Shown here in pieces: positions 36,386-49,102 of a stretch of 64,000 nucleotides of DNA; the stretch's first letter is position 1; each line of letters begins with the position of its first letter. This DNA comes from Gnetum montanum (taxonomy: Eukaryota; Streptophyta; Gnetopsida; Gnetales; Gnetaceae): the NCBI GenBank assembly GCA_015680685.1, contig MNCI01007652.1, forward strand, positions 467,741-531,740. The letters are read 5' to 3'. Under the pieces are notes generated by a model. The model saw only the letters and a list, made by a program, of their open reading frames with translations. It was not told where the DNA came from and searched no databases. The position numbers were made by a program, and so were the translations under genes.

Positions 36386-39300
36386 TCTAGAGGAGTGGCC
36401 CAAGAGATGTCAAGAAAGAATGACAAAACACCACAGCAAGCATGGCACCAACATCGTTCTTCAATGGAAGATTGGATGTCGCTACACTGTGCTCAAGAGT
36501 GTTGTAGGTAGTGGTATGCTAGGAATAAAAGTCATAGGTAATTTTTTGGGGATAAAAGGGGAGATGAGGTGAAAACAAGGTGTCATGATGTTGTAGGATG
36601 CAAAGTTAGCACGGCTAACAATGACCATTGCACCAAGGTGGCTTGCCTGTGAAAACGTTAACCTCTCATTGGAGTGCTCATAAGAGAGTCAGGGTGGATA
36701 TAGGGCTAGATAGATTGTGAAATTACAATGCTAATAATTTGATTAGGGACATGCTTCATCTCTTTTTCTTTTTTGCTATGGGGAAAACCTACTTTGGATT
36801 CTACACATTGCTAAATGCTGACTATGAGATGTTTTCAATCAAGTTGATTACATGTCACAAGATGGGATTTGCTTTGATGTTTGCAAAATTGTGTTGTTTA
36901 TAGAGGATAGGTGTTTCCTCCCAAAGATGACTTGTGTTACATCCACCTAGGCTTTGACCAACCAATAGAGGCTCCTCACGAGATGACTTATGTTATGTTT
37001 GCCTTAGGTTCTACGGTTTGACTTGGAGAGGATTCCATGTAGTCACAGCATTTATGCATCAAGGGATTTGCAAGCTTTGCTATGCTGGGAATGAAAAATT
37101 TTTGGGATGTAGGAGTGGATGTGAGTAGGCTATAATGGAATAAGCAGGATGTGTACTCTTGAGAGGTTTAACTAATCTAATCATGCATGTTGGAGTGATG
37201 TTGCGACTTGCTACTACAATGAGATGCACCTTTGCATGATTTCCTAGGGCTTCATTCTGTAAACACAACTCTAAGAGGATAAGAAAACCACACAAGACAA
37301 AAGAAATGCCAAAAAATTGTAGGGGAAAAGATGCTACAAGTGCTCTTAAGGCTGGACTAGTTGCAAGTGCTCAAAAATCTAGTAAAATGCCAAGGGACAA
37401 TGATGTTGCAAATGCTCCAAAGGCTATGCCAATTACAAGTGCCCCATTCTGGGATTGTGGTAACCCTACCCATGTGGTGTAGAAAGAGTGGGAGGAGGGA
37501 GGGAAGAGTTAAAGTTATACTCACTCTCTTAATTTCAAAATTATGTGTGGCTAATTGCAAAACCAGTTTAAGGTCTTGGTAGACCATGGATTTGCTAGTT
37601 TAAGGTCCTAGAAAATTTTGAAAATAATTTAAGGTCCTATAAGACCATGCTATGCTATTTTATAGTAATAGAAAGCTACTATGTGCTAGACATATGTAGT
37701 GCTAGTTTAGTATCATAGTAGATGGATGTTGTGCCAATTTAACATAATAGACGATAGATGTTGTGCTAGTTTAATGTTGTAGTGGATGAACGAATACCTT
37801 GCCAATTTAGCATCATAGCAGATGAATGTTGTGTAAGTTTAGCATCATAGAGGACATGCTACACCAATTTAATGTCATAGTAGACAAGCTATTATTCTAG
37901 TTTAACATCATGACCCAAGGACGAGCTGTGCCAGTTTAACATCATAGTAGACAAACTATGCTAGTTTAACTTCATAGAAAATGAGTGCTTACCTTGCTGG
38001 ATTGGTGCATGATGCTGCATGCTAGGCATAATACCACTTCCTACAAAATGGACCAGAAAAATGTTAGGTAGCACCTATTTTAACGATGTAAATATGCAAA
38101 AATGAAGAGAAAATAATGCGATGAAATTTACGTAAGTATGCATGTGAGCTATTAAGAAAGGTAAACATGTCTGTGCTAGTTTTAGACCTTGGCAAGTCAT
38201 GTGCATGCTAGTTTTAGATCTTAATGGGACTTGGATGTGTTAAACATGCCATTCTGGGAAGGGCTAGCTATGTTTGGGAAGTGTAATTGGCTTAGGTGTT
38301 TATTAGGCAGTGAAAATTTGAAATTTTTGGCTAATTATGGATGACTACACTCTCACCCAACTATGCTCTCCACTAGGCATATGGTATGGAGTGTAGTCCT
38401 AGATTGGTGGGTTATTAAATGACCTTGAAAGGGTATATAGACATATTTTACCATGAGTGAGTTGTCATTTTTTCTACTTTTAATTCTAACATCCAAAGCA
38501 TAGTCTTGGCATTGCTTGTTGCATGCTACTAGTGGAAAGTGTAGTTGGAACAATGATTCACCAGAGTGGATGCCTACACCTAGGATTGGTGAACATGGAG
38601 AGGGGAAACAAGCACTAGGACACCTACCATAGGCATGCATGGAGGAGAGGAAGTTGTCAGTGTCAATCAAGTACCTTGATTATGCTCTCCTCTTTGTTTG
38701 CCATTTTTGGCATCTTTGACAAGGGTTTGGAAGCATAGTCTTTTATGCACCCTACCATGATTCCCTATTCTGGTAGTGGCTACCATCATCATGCACCATT
38801 GTTGCATAGCGTGACTGGGGAGGATTTGATAGTGATGGGTTTTTTGCATGCATTTTGGTTCTATGTGGGGATTCTCCTACAAATTTTGGGGTTTTGTGAT
38901 GGATTTATGGTTGTCACACCCTATAGCATGGCCATGAGGGACTGCAACCACCATTGCATGTCATGGCACAATGGCTTGAGCTATGGCCATGACCGAAACT
39001 AGGATTTATTTAAGGCACAGTGATGGGGGTGATTGTTTCTAGTTTTTCCCTTTTTTCTCCTTATTTGTATTTTGTGGATGTGGGGTTAGGACTAGCCATG
39101 GGTTATACCTAGCGGCATGGCCATGGTCATGGCCAAAGGTAGAGGATGCATGTTTGTCTCCTCATTTTTCTTCTCTAAGGCATGGTTGTAGGGATGCAAG
39201 GGTTTTGCTAGTGATTGAGGGTGACTCACTGAAGGGCAAGGAGCACACTACATTTTTTTTTATTTTAAAAAAAATTAAAAAAATTTTCTTTTCTATTTTA

Positions 39301-40200
39301 GCATGGGCAAAGGCTAAGTGTGTTGTGCATCATGAGGTTCATGGGGTTGTTGTGCCTACAGTGAGGCCATAAGGGCTATGAGGATGATTGCATTCCACAA
39401 TGTGGTTATAGGGGTTAGGAGGGTGGTTGATGCAAGGATACAATTTTTTTCTATTTTTCTTTATTTTTCAAGGGTGTAGGAGCACCGCTAGCCATGGTGA
39501 TGAGTAGAGGAGGTTATCGAGTGTGGTGTCATGGGAGACTACATTCTTCACAGTTGTAGAACTACGCTCTCCATGCATTGAGAGCATAGTCTAGAAAATT
39601 TCTATAAAAATTCTCATGTTTCATGCAAATTTTTAACAAAATGTTAATTTTTAGGGACTACACTTTCCACATTTTGGAGCGTAGTTAGGGTAGCCTACAG
39701 TTAGAAAAAATTTTACTCTTTCTAGACTATGCTCTCTATTGAGGTAGCCTAGAGATAGAAAATTTTTGTAATTTTTAACCTTCATTCTCCACTAAGGTAG
39801 TCTAGAGTTAGAAAAAATTCACCAAAGCTTTGTAAACTATGCATGATGCTAAACCTATGAAATGTAATGCTAAGCCTATGTAAATGTGCTATACCCCAGT
39901 GAATACTAGACACATCAAATAAGTTGGTTGATGTCTTATACCTATAGGGCTGTAGGATGTATTACCAAAATTAAGAATTTTTTTTAGTCCATGTTATATT
40001 ATGTTAATTTTTCTAACTTATCTTAATGATTTTATATCAAAATTTTCATCTATGTATGTATACTAACACTTTGCTTATTACTTGATGGTTGTAAGGTGTT
40101 GTTAAAGCCTATCTTGATTGTCATGAAACTTGTGGGTATCCTATGCTACATAAGCGATCCTGTCCCCAAAACACCTACACTAGATATGTGGGTGGGTCAC
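36386..40200. other. TAT2 internal noncoding region with TTAAGGTCC and ACTATGCTCTCC minirepeats
   Basis: No coding seen on either strand. At 37560-38260 short repeats TTTAAGGTC..GTAGACCATG and TTTAACATCATAG recur about a dozen times; at 38340-38400 and 39530-39850 the words ACTACGCTCTCCA, GAGCATAGTC and AGAAAATTT recur, as in the TAT2 LTR. Confidence 0.55.
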
Positions 40201-40203
40201 TAG

Positions 40204-43200
40204 GTGGTGTGGTTCTGTCAAAGGGCTTGTGAGTTCCTAGAATACTTGTTGTTACAATTTAGTGTGATCATATGGTCACACCTGGTAGTAGAGGCTACTA
40301 GTGCCATCATTGAGACATTGTTGCCCAAGGCTAACCAAGAAATCTTAAGGTTTATCTTAGATGAGCCTATTTCTAGCAATGATGGAGCAGGTGGTTTGGG
40401 TAGCCATAGGAGCACTTGGCACCTATCTAGGATATGGCACATGATGGGGTTTGGTTTCTACAACAAGAGCAACACACTCTTCATCATGCTATGAGTACAC
40501 ATCCTATTTCAAAACCCACATGGAACTGTCTACTGCACTAAGGGGTAAGTGCTTTCATGATTCTTGCAATGTGTTTTTGCTACTTACTCATGTTAAATTA
40601 CTAATGGCTCATGTCTAACACTAGGTTTAGAGTTGATGAGGAGGGCCTACATGATGAGGTGTATGCTCTAGAGTTAACTCACACTTCCCTAGAGGTGTTC
40701 TCATCTAGCTCAAACATTTAGGTAACTATGATATAGTAGGTGGGGCTCGATCTAGAGGCCTACCCCACTTGATACATGAAAGCATACAAGTGGTGTAGGA
40801 ATTAGTATTGGTTGGATGAGGAGTGGGCTACTAGTGAGCTTAACACTAAGGAGATACTTGTAGCACCACCTCTGTCTCACACCTCGTTTGTGCCACGTAT
40901 GCACCTATTGTGGTTGCTCATGTATGCCTGTTAGTTTTCCTTTGCATGATGCTAAAGTTGTTTTTCCTTTGTTGCAGTGGTGGTTGCCATAGGCAAGGTA
41001 ATTGTGATCACCACGGGTCATACATAGGCCACCCTCATCATGAAGTATGACGATGTGGAGGGTGCGCAACATTGGCTATTCCATAAAGCCTCAGATGCAC
41101 TAACTACTTTACTCATGCATGCAAAGTTGACACATCTATTTTTGGCCCTTAGCTTGAGTATCTTGGTGGCCAAAATGGTTTCCATCATCAGCTCCTTCAA
41201 TAGCGATGTCAGGCATTTTGTCACCCAAGTGCGTGGTGTGACAGTAGTGCTAGACCTCAACAAGGCCTTCTTTATTGAAATCTTTAGACTCCGTACTGAT
41301 GACCCAATAATTTTTGAGAAGGCTAGTAAGGAGGTGAATCATAGAGGGGAGATTGAAGACTAGTTGGGGTGACCTAATTTGACAAGGGAATACCAATTAA
41401 AGATGTTCTTGTGCCTGAGGTGTAGGAGCTCTACCCTCTTTTTTGTGCTCATGCCTTTCCAAAGTTCCTCTCTAAAGGAAAGATCCTTGGGGTGGAGCAG
41501 GTATGGATGATGTAGGAGGTGCTACTGGAGGGGACGAGGTTCAACTAGGCTACCTATATAGCTACCAACTTGCATGCAAAGATCTCTAGGCTATGGTTTA
41601 ACCTCCAAGTGAGGTTCCACATCCATTTTGGGTTCTTTGTAGGATATCTGTGAAGGTTCACAAAGCTCTTAGTTATATGTGATGGCAAGCGATGGGTTGT
41701 GTAGGATCGTGAGAAACTCTCCAAGCCATGGATTAAGCACATGTTCACAACCACATGGATGCAAGACCTCCCAAAGGGGATTGATGAGTCATTATCCTTA
41801 ATGACTAAGGGTCTCGTGGGGTAGTCATCTCACTCATGTGATAGCATAGAAGAGCATCCTATAGTTGGCATTGGGGATGTGAACAAGAAATATTGCTATA
41901 TCATAGAGATGGTGGGACTATCTAAGGTAAAGATCAATGGGCCACATGTTGCAAAGGAGGCTACCCTTGAGGTTAGAAGGCTAAGCAACAAGAGGATTCA
42001 TATTAGGCTTCAAGGATTATGTGTAGAGGTTACAAGTTAGTATTTGTAGGTTTCTTAGATGCATTAATTATATTTTTGTATATATTTATGTTTTGATATT
42101 TTTCTTTTATGCTATATTGTTAAATAGCTAATGACATGCATATGTATGATAACATGCTATGTATGCACATGTGTTAATCACAGAGACAGTAGAGAGGGCT
42201 GTAGGAGTAGTGATTAAGGTGATAGTAGAGGAAGCACCTCCTCAAGCTAAGGAGGGGCAGGCTCATAGGGATGAGTTACCTGAGGTAGCAAAGATCCTCT
42301 AATAGTTGGAGGAAGAAGGGGTTGCTCCACCCCAATGAGGTTGATTTTGATACCCTATTCAATGGTGTGTAGTTAGGTGAGCTACCTACGCTCACACTTG
42401 AGGGCTTGCTAGGTAACTAATCATTTGTTATTTCCTATTTACTCTAGCATCTTTAATTGTTTAGTTATATGATAATTGCATCATTATGTTACAACATCAA
42501 ATGTTCCCACTAGCAGTCCTACATCTACCTACTGCATTGAGCTATGGGTAGACATGCTTGATAAATTCACCTTCATGGAAGGCATTGTTGAGGACATGGT
42601 GGACCACTTACAATAGGTAGATCCCAAGCTCAGTATGTGTGCAAAGTTGATTTACTTTATAATACCTCACTTCTTGAATGCTTAGTTCTTGGCAAGATTG
42701 ATTGATTGTTGCATGCTTGCAAGTCCTAAGCTAAAATGGGATCTAAGAAAGGTGGCTAAGGTGGATGCCCTCGCTAACCTCCCTCCTAAAGTTGATTAGG
42801 TATCTCATGACCTATATGAGACATCAAAAAAGTGCACACTTTCCTATGCAAAGACATTGTGGGTCTGTAGGTGCTTGAATGAGCACCTATGGAAATGTGT
42901 GCACAAGCTATAAGAGAGGGTGGCTAGCCAAGATATGAAGATCAATGATATTCAATCCAAATATGATTTCTTGATAGCTAGATCTTAGGGAGACAACACT
43001 TGGTGTATCTTTGAGATAGAGTATGCTCGATATTGGACAACTTTCAAAGGCAAGAATGAGGCCACATAGGATTTGATAGAGTAGGAACTGCAAATGAACT
43101 TACTTGCCCAAAAGAACTAAGATTGGAAGAATTATAGCACAAAGGTTTACTAGTGGGAGAAAACTCAAAAGAACCACAAGCACCAATATAAGCATGAGTG

Positions 43201-43560
43201 TGATGCATACCTACGATGGTACAAGAAGAAGTCTACCAAACACCACCACCTTGAGATGTTTCTTGAGGTGACCAATGGGAGGTAGGTGTACAAGTTTTTT
43301 TCATGGAACATGGTGGTGAGTGGCTATCCTAAGAGGCAAATCATCATCCCTTTTGGAGAGGCTTCTTCTGCTACCTTTTTCATGGAACCACCTACATGGA
43401 CTTTCATGGACAAAGGCAAGACCCTTGCGGGAATTAACTTTGGCCAGGAGGACTAGACATGACTTTCTGAGGCTAAGATCCTCCAGCACTTGGAAGCTGC
43501 CCTCAGAAAGTTGCCTCCAGAAGTCACCAATACTAGAACCTCTCAAGTTAGTTTTTTTAT
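40204..43560 (+). pseudogene. TAT2 antisense ORF (plus strand), multi-intron
   Basis: Runs opposite to TAT2 gag. Exon-like pieces: CEFLEYLLLQFSVIIWSHL and EATSAIIETLLPKANQEI (40204-40494), HFVTQVRGVTVVLDLNKAFF (about 41220), LKWDLRKVAKVDALANLPPK (about 42730), VCRCLNEHLWKCVHKL, and EASSATFFMEPPTWTFMDKG with ILQHLEAALRKLPPEV at the end. Likely introns: 40545-40624 (GTAAGT...CTAG), 40922-40977 (GTATGC...TTGCAG), one ending at a CACAG near 42183, and 42413-42516 (GTAACT...TAGCAG). The matching ORF in TAT1 has introns too. No known domain recognised; stops indicate decay. Product unknown. Confidence 0.65.
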
Positions 43561-43699
43561 GCTTATTATTTTTTATTTTGAGTTAGCTTGTATCATGCAG
43601 GTTTTCTTACTAATGGTGCCTATTTTCTATGGTTATGGTGGTAGGTATCAGGAGATTCTGTAGGCCCCAGTGACATGGTGGAGGATGAAGAAGCTCCAC

Positions 43700-44600
43700 C
43701 CCCATCTAGCACCACTAGTTGGGCATGACCTGATGTACACACGTTGTTGGGAATTTTTGCTATGTTTTTGGCACATGATGCTGCTCATGCTATGTACATA
43801 TATTCATATGACATGTATTTGCTATATGTAATGTGTAATGTATAAACCCTTCTTATGGTTATTTGCTATGCACTTGCTATGCTTATGATACGATGAATTA
43901 ATATGCTAACTTAGTATTATGCAACGATAGCATAACTAGGCCATTGTGAGCCCCATGCTGGTTTAAGGCCATAGTAAGAGGGTAAATGCTAGTTTAAGGA
44001 CATTTCAAGTCATGATGAAATTGAAGGTGATAGTTTAAGCCCATTCTAGGCCACAATTCTAGTTTAAGGCCATTTCGTGCCACGTGCTACTAGTTTAAGG
44101 CCATGGAAGGCCATGCGTTGCTAGTTTTAGGCCATGGAGGATCATTCATTGCTAGTTTAAGACCATGGTAGGCCATGCATTGCTAGTTTAAGGCCATGGT
44201 AAGCCACATTAATAGGATTAACAATGGTATTTTAAGGCCATGGAGGGTTGTGCATTGCTAGTTTAAGGCCATGGTGGGTTGCACATTGCTAGTTTATGGC
44301 CATGGTGGGTTGCACATTGCCAGTTTAAGGCCATGGAAAGCTACATCAACAAGATTAATGATAGTAGTTTAAGGCCATTCTAGGCCTAACTGTAGTTTAA
44401 GGCCATCTTAGGGCCTGTATGGTGCTATATCTTTTTTTTTTTGTAATTTTAGTTTTTATGATTTTTTATGTGTTTTGATATTTTTTATGCATGAAAGAAA
44501 ATGCATTAAAGGAACAACAGCAAAAATGTAAACTAAACTATCAAATGTGTAGGTAATGTAAATAGTAAGCTAAGTGATTAAACTACATGCAAATAATATG
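43700..44600. repeat. GGCCATGG/CTAGTTTAAGG minirepeats between antisense ORF and protease of TAT2
   Basis: Between 43950 and 44420 the phrase CTAGTTTAAGGCCATGG, with GTAGGCCATGCATTG or GGGTTGCACATTG, recurs about ten times at 40-60 bp spacing. Related words lie at the same position in TAT1 (5640-5960). Noncoding. Confidence 0.7.
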
Positions 44601-44949
44601 CTACAATAGGTTGCATGGAAGCAAATAGTAGGCAAGTTCCTAGCATGCTTCCAGACTATGGGGGTACCTTAGTCACACATTTGCTTCATAATTTGGTGTG
44701 GGTTAGGGAATGCATATGGCCTAGATTGCACTATTTAGTAATCTCCTTAACCCTTGCTCACTACATTGAAGGCCAATTCTTTCCACATGGCATCCTTCAG
44801 GAGGTCAGTGACTTCTACCACCTCTTTAGGTGTGTCAGCCTCATGTGTTTCATTACCTACCGAAGGTGTGTCATTAGGGAATTTGACCTCCAACTCTTAC
44901 TCCATGTCTGTGTTGTTGATAGCCAGAGGGGCAACGTTATCATCGTGGA

Positions 44950-45545
44950 TGATAACTTCACCACCTTCATATGAAAGGTGGATTTCCTAATGAGTCAAGG
45001 AGGAGATGACTTGTAGCTAGGCTAGCCAAGGCCTACCTAATATTAGGTTAAATCTTGGCATCTCCTCTATCACAATTAATTCGATAATGGTAGAGAATTA
45101 CTCTCTTGCTACCAAAGCTATGGTTATAGTACCCCTAACAACTATGTGTGACCCATTAAAGGATTTTAAGCATTTGGTTTTGGTTAGCTTGATTTGGTCC
45201 ATGAGGTGTAACTTGTTGACGATGGTGTACAGGATAACATTTGTTGTTGCCCCATTGTTAATGTACACCCTCCAAATCCTACATTTCCTGACATGTATGG
45301 TGATAAAAATGGGCATTGTTATGACCTCATCCTTCTCAAGGTCAACCTTAATTGCATCATCATGAAATGCGAGGGGTGTGGAGCTCGATTCATGTAGGGT
45401 AGGAGGTAACATCACAATGTGAATGGAATTCTCATCTACTAGGATGACCTCCATGATAGGAATGGAGGTCAACATTTGCACTAGCGCTTCGTAGTGGGTA
45501 GATGAGGTCATAATCAAGTTATAAAGGCTCAACATTATATTCTTC
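44950..45545 (-). pseudogene. TAT2 aspartic protease
   Basis: A minus-strand frame of 145 codons is open. It reads SLYNLIMTSSTHYEALVQML, then ITIHVRKCRIWRVYINNGAT, NVILYTIVNKLHLMDQIKLT and LKSFNGSHIVVRGTITIALV. RVYINNGATTNVI aligns with the Tat protease active site RVLIDGGSSVNIL; the catalytic Asp is replaced by Asn (INNGA), so it would be inactive. It cleaves Gag-Pol in related elements. Confidence 0.78.
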
Positions 45546-45559
45546 TACTTTAGTACTTT

Positions 45560-48300
45560 CTTAACCTGGGCTAATGCACCTACAAAGTCTTTGCCATTGG
45601 TTGCACTCTTGTTGACTTTGACTTCTTCCATGTGTCCTAATGCTTGGCCTATGTACGGGCCCCAATGCTTGGTTGCAGGTTGTTGGTGGTGGCCTCCCCA
45701 AGTGTTTTGGCCATAGGAATTGTAGATAGAGGCACTAGTTTTGGTGGACCAAGCACTCTCTACTCTTAATTTTGCCTCATCATTCTATCTGAAAGATGCT
45801 CATTGGGTCTCTGGGGTTACCACCAAGAAGGTCTGTTAATGTTGCTAGTAGGATTAGCCCTTGGATGGAAAGGGATTGATGCATCACCCACTATTAGACT
45901 ATGGGTAGGTAAGGAGTTAGCATGTTGTGGCACCCTGACAACAAAGGGTGGTTGAACGATTGTTGTTGCAACATGCTATGGGACCCTAACCATGAAGGGC
46001 ATTGTGGGTGCTTGGGGTAACACTATAATGATGAAAGAGGGCTTTGAACTTATAGGAGTTGAGGGGGCCCTTGCACTACTAGAGGGCACACAAACCATGA
46101 ATGGCCACTACACTAGTTCCAAGTTGTCATCAACATTGATAGCATTGATGATGTAGCCTACATTGTCTACATTCAAAGGATCCTTATACAACCTCATATA
46201 TTAGTTTTGAGGCTTGACTGAGTTTGTAGTGTCAAGTACCAACTTGCCTCTATTAATTATTCTTTGGAGGTCATGTTGTGAGTGGGCAACTAGTGGTAGT
46301 GGCAAAGCTAATCCAACCTAAAGAGTTTTGGGACTAGGGGCTCATTTGGGATTGTTGATGCAGGATTCCTTAAGAGCTCACAATATCTATCATCTCTTTT
46401 GCAAGCATATTTGGACATCTACTTCTACTAGATATGTCCAACCTTTAGTAGTTGGTCCAATAGTTTTGAAGGTTTTAATGATAGCAGAGTGTACTTTGAG
46501 TAATCCTTGTGCTCAAAGTTAGGCCTTGGAGTGGGTTGCACTATGGCCACCAATTACATGGGTTGGTTGGTTGTCATAGTACTAGCACTAGTAGCTTTGT
46601 TGTTGGCCAGGGCCTTTGGTGGCCTAGCCATTGGCCTCAAGTTTGTTGTTTTGGCCTCTTTGGCCACACTTACAATAGTTGTAGTTTTCTTCCCCTTATC
46701 CTTGTCTTTTTTGGCATGCAAGTTTTTATAGGCCATGTAGGCCAAGTCCTTGCTAGCTTCAGTTGCATCTTATATGCTCTTAGTCTAGACAAAGGCTTAG
46801 CTCAAAGACTGCAAGGCCAAGTAGTACAATTTCGACTTGATGAAGTCATTGACTACATCCTTGAAGATGACCAAGAGATGCATATCAGCTATTGGCTCTT
46901 AAATTTTGTTCAATGAGGTGCTCTAGCATTGGATAAATTTTTACATGGGCTCTAGATGGCTCTGCTTGATTTGCATTAGTTGGTCCAAGGTTACTTCTGG
47001 CTTCAAGTTGTACTTGAAGTGCATCACAAACTGGCTTAGGAGATCCTCCAAAGAGGAGATAGAGCCCTTGGGCAATGCATGGTACCAATCTAGTACCTTG
47101 CTAGTTAGTGACATGGAAAAAATGCATATGATGGTGTGTAGCCATGCTTGCAGTAGTAGGCACTTAGACTTGGACATCACCAAGTATGCATTGGGGTCCC
47201 CTTCACCATTGTACTTGGTGAAGAGGGGCAATGGGATCCTAATTGGAAAAGTCAATGGTGGGATAATAGGACTTATGGGGTCATCCTAGTAGAAGTCTAC
47301 TACTTGAACTTTTTTGAAGGAGGTAGCCTTGAGTTGCTTGACCTCTTTTATCAAAGTTTGGATTAGTTGGAATACCTGATCTAATCTTTGGGATGTTCCA
47401 GTAGATTACACTAGTTGTGCCATCCATTGTGCTAGTTGTATGGTCCATGACCTAGATATAGGTTGTAGGACCATACAAAGTGCTTGCTACATTGGTTGTG
47501 TTACGAGCGCAGTGACTAGGAAAAGCCACACATGCATGGGTTGAACCACTATTGAGGGTGTCAACAAAATAGGTAAGACATAAAGTGCCTAAGTCACTTC
47601 GGGCTAGGAGACATGTGCGATGTGAAAATAAGGCTAAGTAGGCATAATTGCTACTGGTAGGGATGATTGGGCAGGCAAGGACAATGCCACAAAGGGCAAG
47701 TTAATAGAAGGTAGTGCATCTTGATGTGTATGCTACGTCTAGTGTGTTGCTACTATAGGCATTGGCCTAGAAGGTGACACTAGGGCTATGACTATCTCAA
47801 GAAAGACAGGTGGGTGGAACTATGGGAGGGCTAGGCTAGGGATCATCAACTGGAAGATAGTGTGGAAGGAGTCCTCATGCTCAAAACAAGATTTGAACTC
47901 ATCCTGCTCTTCTTACAGGGGTTCCTTGTAATCTATTCCTACCTAATGCTCACTTGTTCAGATGAGCTACGAAAGTATCCACTAGTAAGATTCAGTAAGT
48001 AGGATGAAGTCAACAACGGAGGGGATATACTCCCATCCATTTTGGTGGATAAGCTCATAGCCTCGTTTAGCTTCCATGTCTAAGTGATCTATGAATAGGC
48101 CTACTTGAATCTTTGCATAAATAAATTTATATTGTTCATTGTCTAGCATGCTATAGTTGCGGTCTTGGCCATGTAGCCTAAAGGATTTCCTTAGCTCTAC
48201 CATAGCAAGACTAGTAGGGTGGTGAATCCTAGTTTCTTGTTGGGTGGGCAAGATTACTAATGTGCTTGGAACTAATGTCGAAGGTTGTTTAGAACTCATG
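45560..48300 (-). pseudogene. TAT2 gag, degenerate
   Basis: Minus strand. The Retrotrans_gag core is at 46941-47255: IPLPLFTKYNGEGDPNAYLV, then VLDWYHALPKGSISSLEDLL, SQFVMHFKYNLKPEVTLDQL. A start-like frame at 47982-48299 opens MSSKQPSTLVPSTLVILPTQ. A Lys-rich piece at 46554-46745 (NLHAKKDKDKGKKTTT) follows the core. Frames shift between the parts; it is not functional as it stands. Confidence 0.78.
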
Positions 48301-48760
48301 TGTGTGGATTAATTTGTAAGAAGGAATTGCAAAGGTTTTTGATTATGAAAGAAATGGCTACCTTCGCTAACTATGAAAAATGACTAACTTTGGAAATTTT
48401 AGAAAAATAGCTAACTTTGGAGACTGCAACAAAATGGTTAACTCTAGTGATTGCAAAAAAAAAAATAGCTAACTTTGCAGACTACACTCTCTATGCTAAG
48501 AGCTAACTACGCTCTCTATGCTGAGATCCAACTATGCTCTCTATTGAGAGCCCAAAATTTAGCTAACTATGGAGATGTATGCTCTAGGGTTGCTATGCAG
48601 GGTTCCAAGTAAACTGATGATGGGGTCCTATCTACACCAACTAGTTAGTAGACAACACCTATGCTAGCCTAAGATCCAACTACTACAACACGTGTAGTAG
48701 GTCCACAAGGATGTTGGGTTTATGCTAGCCCAAAGCTAGTAACAATGATGTAGAAAGCAT
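48301..48760. other. TAT2 leader between PBS and gag
   Basis: Noncoding on the minus strand. It contains repeated TAGCTAACTTTGGAGA and ACTACGCTCTCTATGCTGAGA words, the same vocabulary as the TAT2 LTR. Confidence 0.5.
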
Positions 48761-48761
48761 G

Positions 48762-49102
48762 CAAGTAAACTTCCATGGAGATTGAAGAGGAAAATGGTTC
48801 AACCCTCCTTCTAGTGCTAGAAATTTTAGTGACCAAAAATGTTAGTGGCTGGAACACCAAGGGATCCATGGGTGCATATACCTAACCCCAAGTTCACATG
48901 AGGGCCTACTGGAGGCAGAGGTGGGATGCCTCGAATGGTCTTGTTGATCGAACAAGGACTTACCAAATGTGATGCAAAACAATGCTAAATTTTTGCATAG
49001 TGTCAATAGTATTAGTGGTGATGTAGAAAGCATGCAAGCCAACTACCATGGAGACTGAAGAGAAAAATGGTTCGGCCCTCCTTCTAACGCCAAAAACTAT
49101 AG
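48762..49102 (-). repeat. Tandem duplication (273 bp) of the TAT2 U5-PBS junction
   Basis: The anchor GACCAAAAAT starts at 48831 and again at 49104, and the sequences on both sides (GCAAG..AACT.CCATGGAGA, GGATCCA.GGGTGCA, GAGGGCCTACTGGAGGCAG, GACTTACCAAATG) repeat in order. The extra copy contains a second, more diverged primer site (CACTAGAAGGAGGG on the minus strand) plus about 190 bases of LTR end. Confidence 0.78.
49079..49097 (-). other. TAT2 primer-binding site
   Basis: Minus strand TTTGGCGTTAGAAGGAGGG lies just inside the right LTR, like the TAT1 site TGGCACTAGAAGGAGG. Confidence 0.7.
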
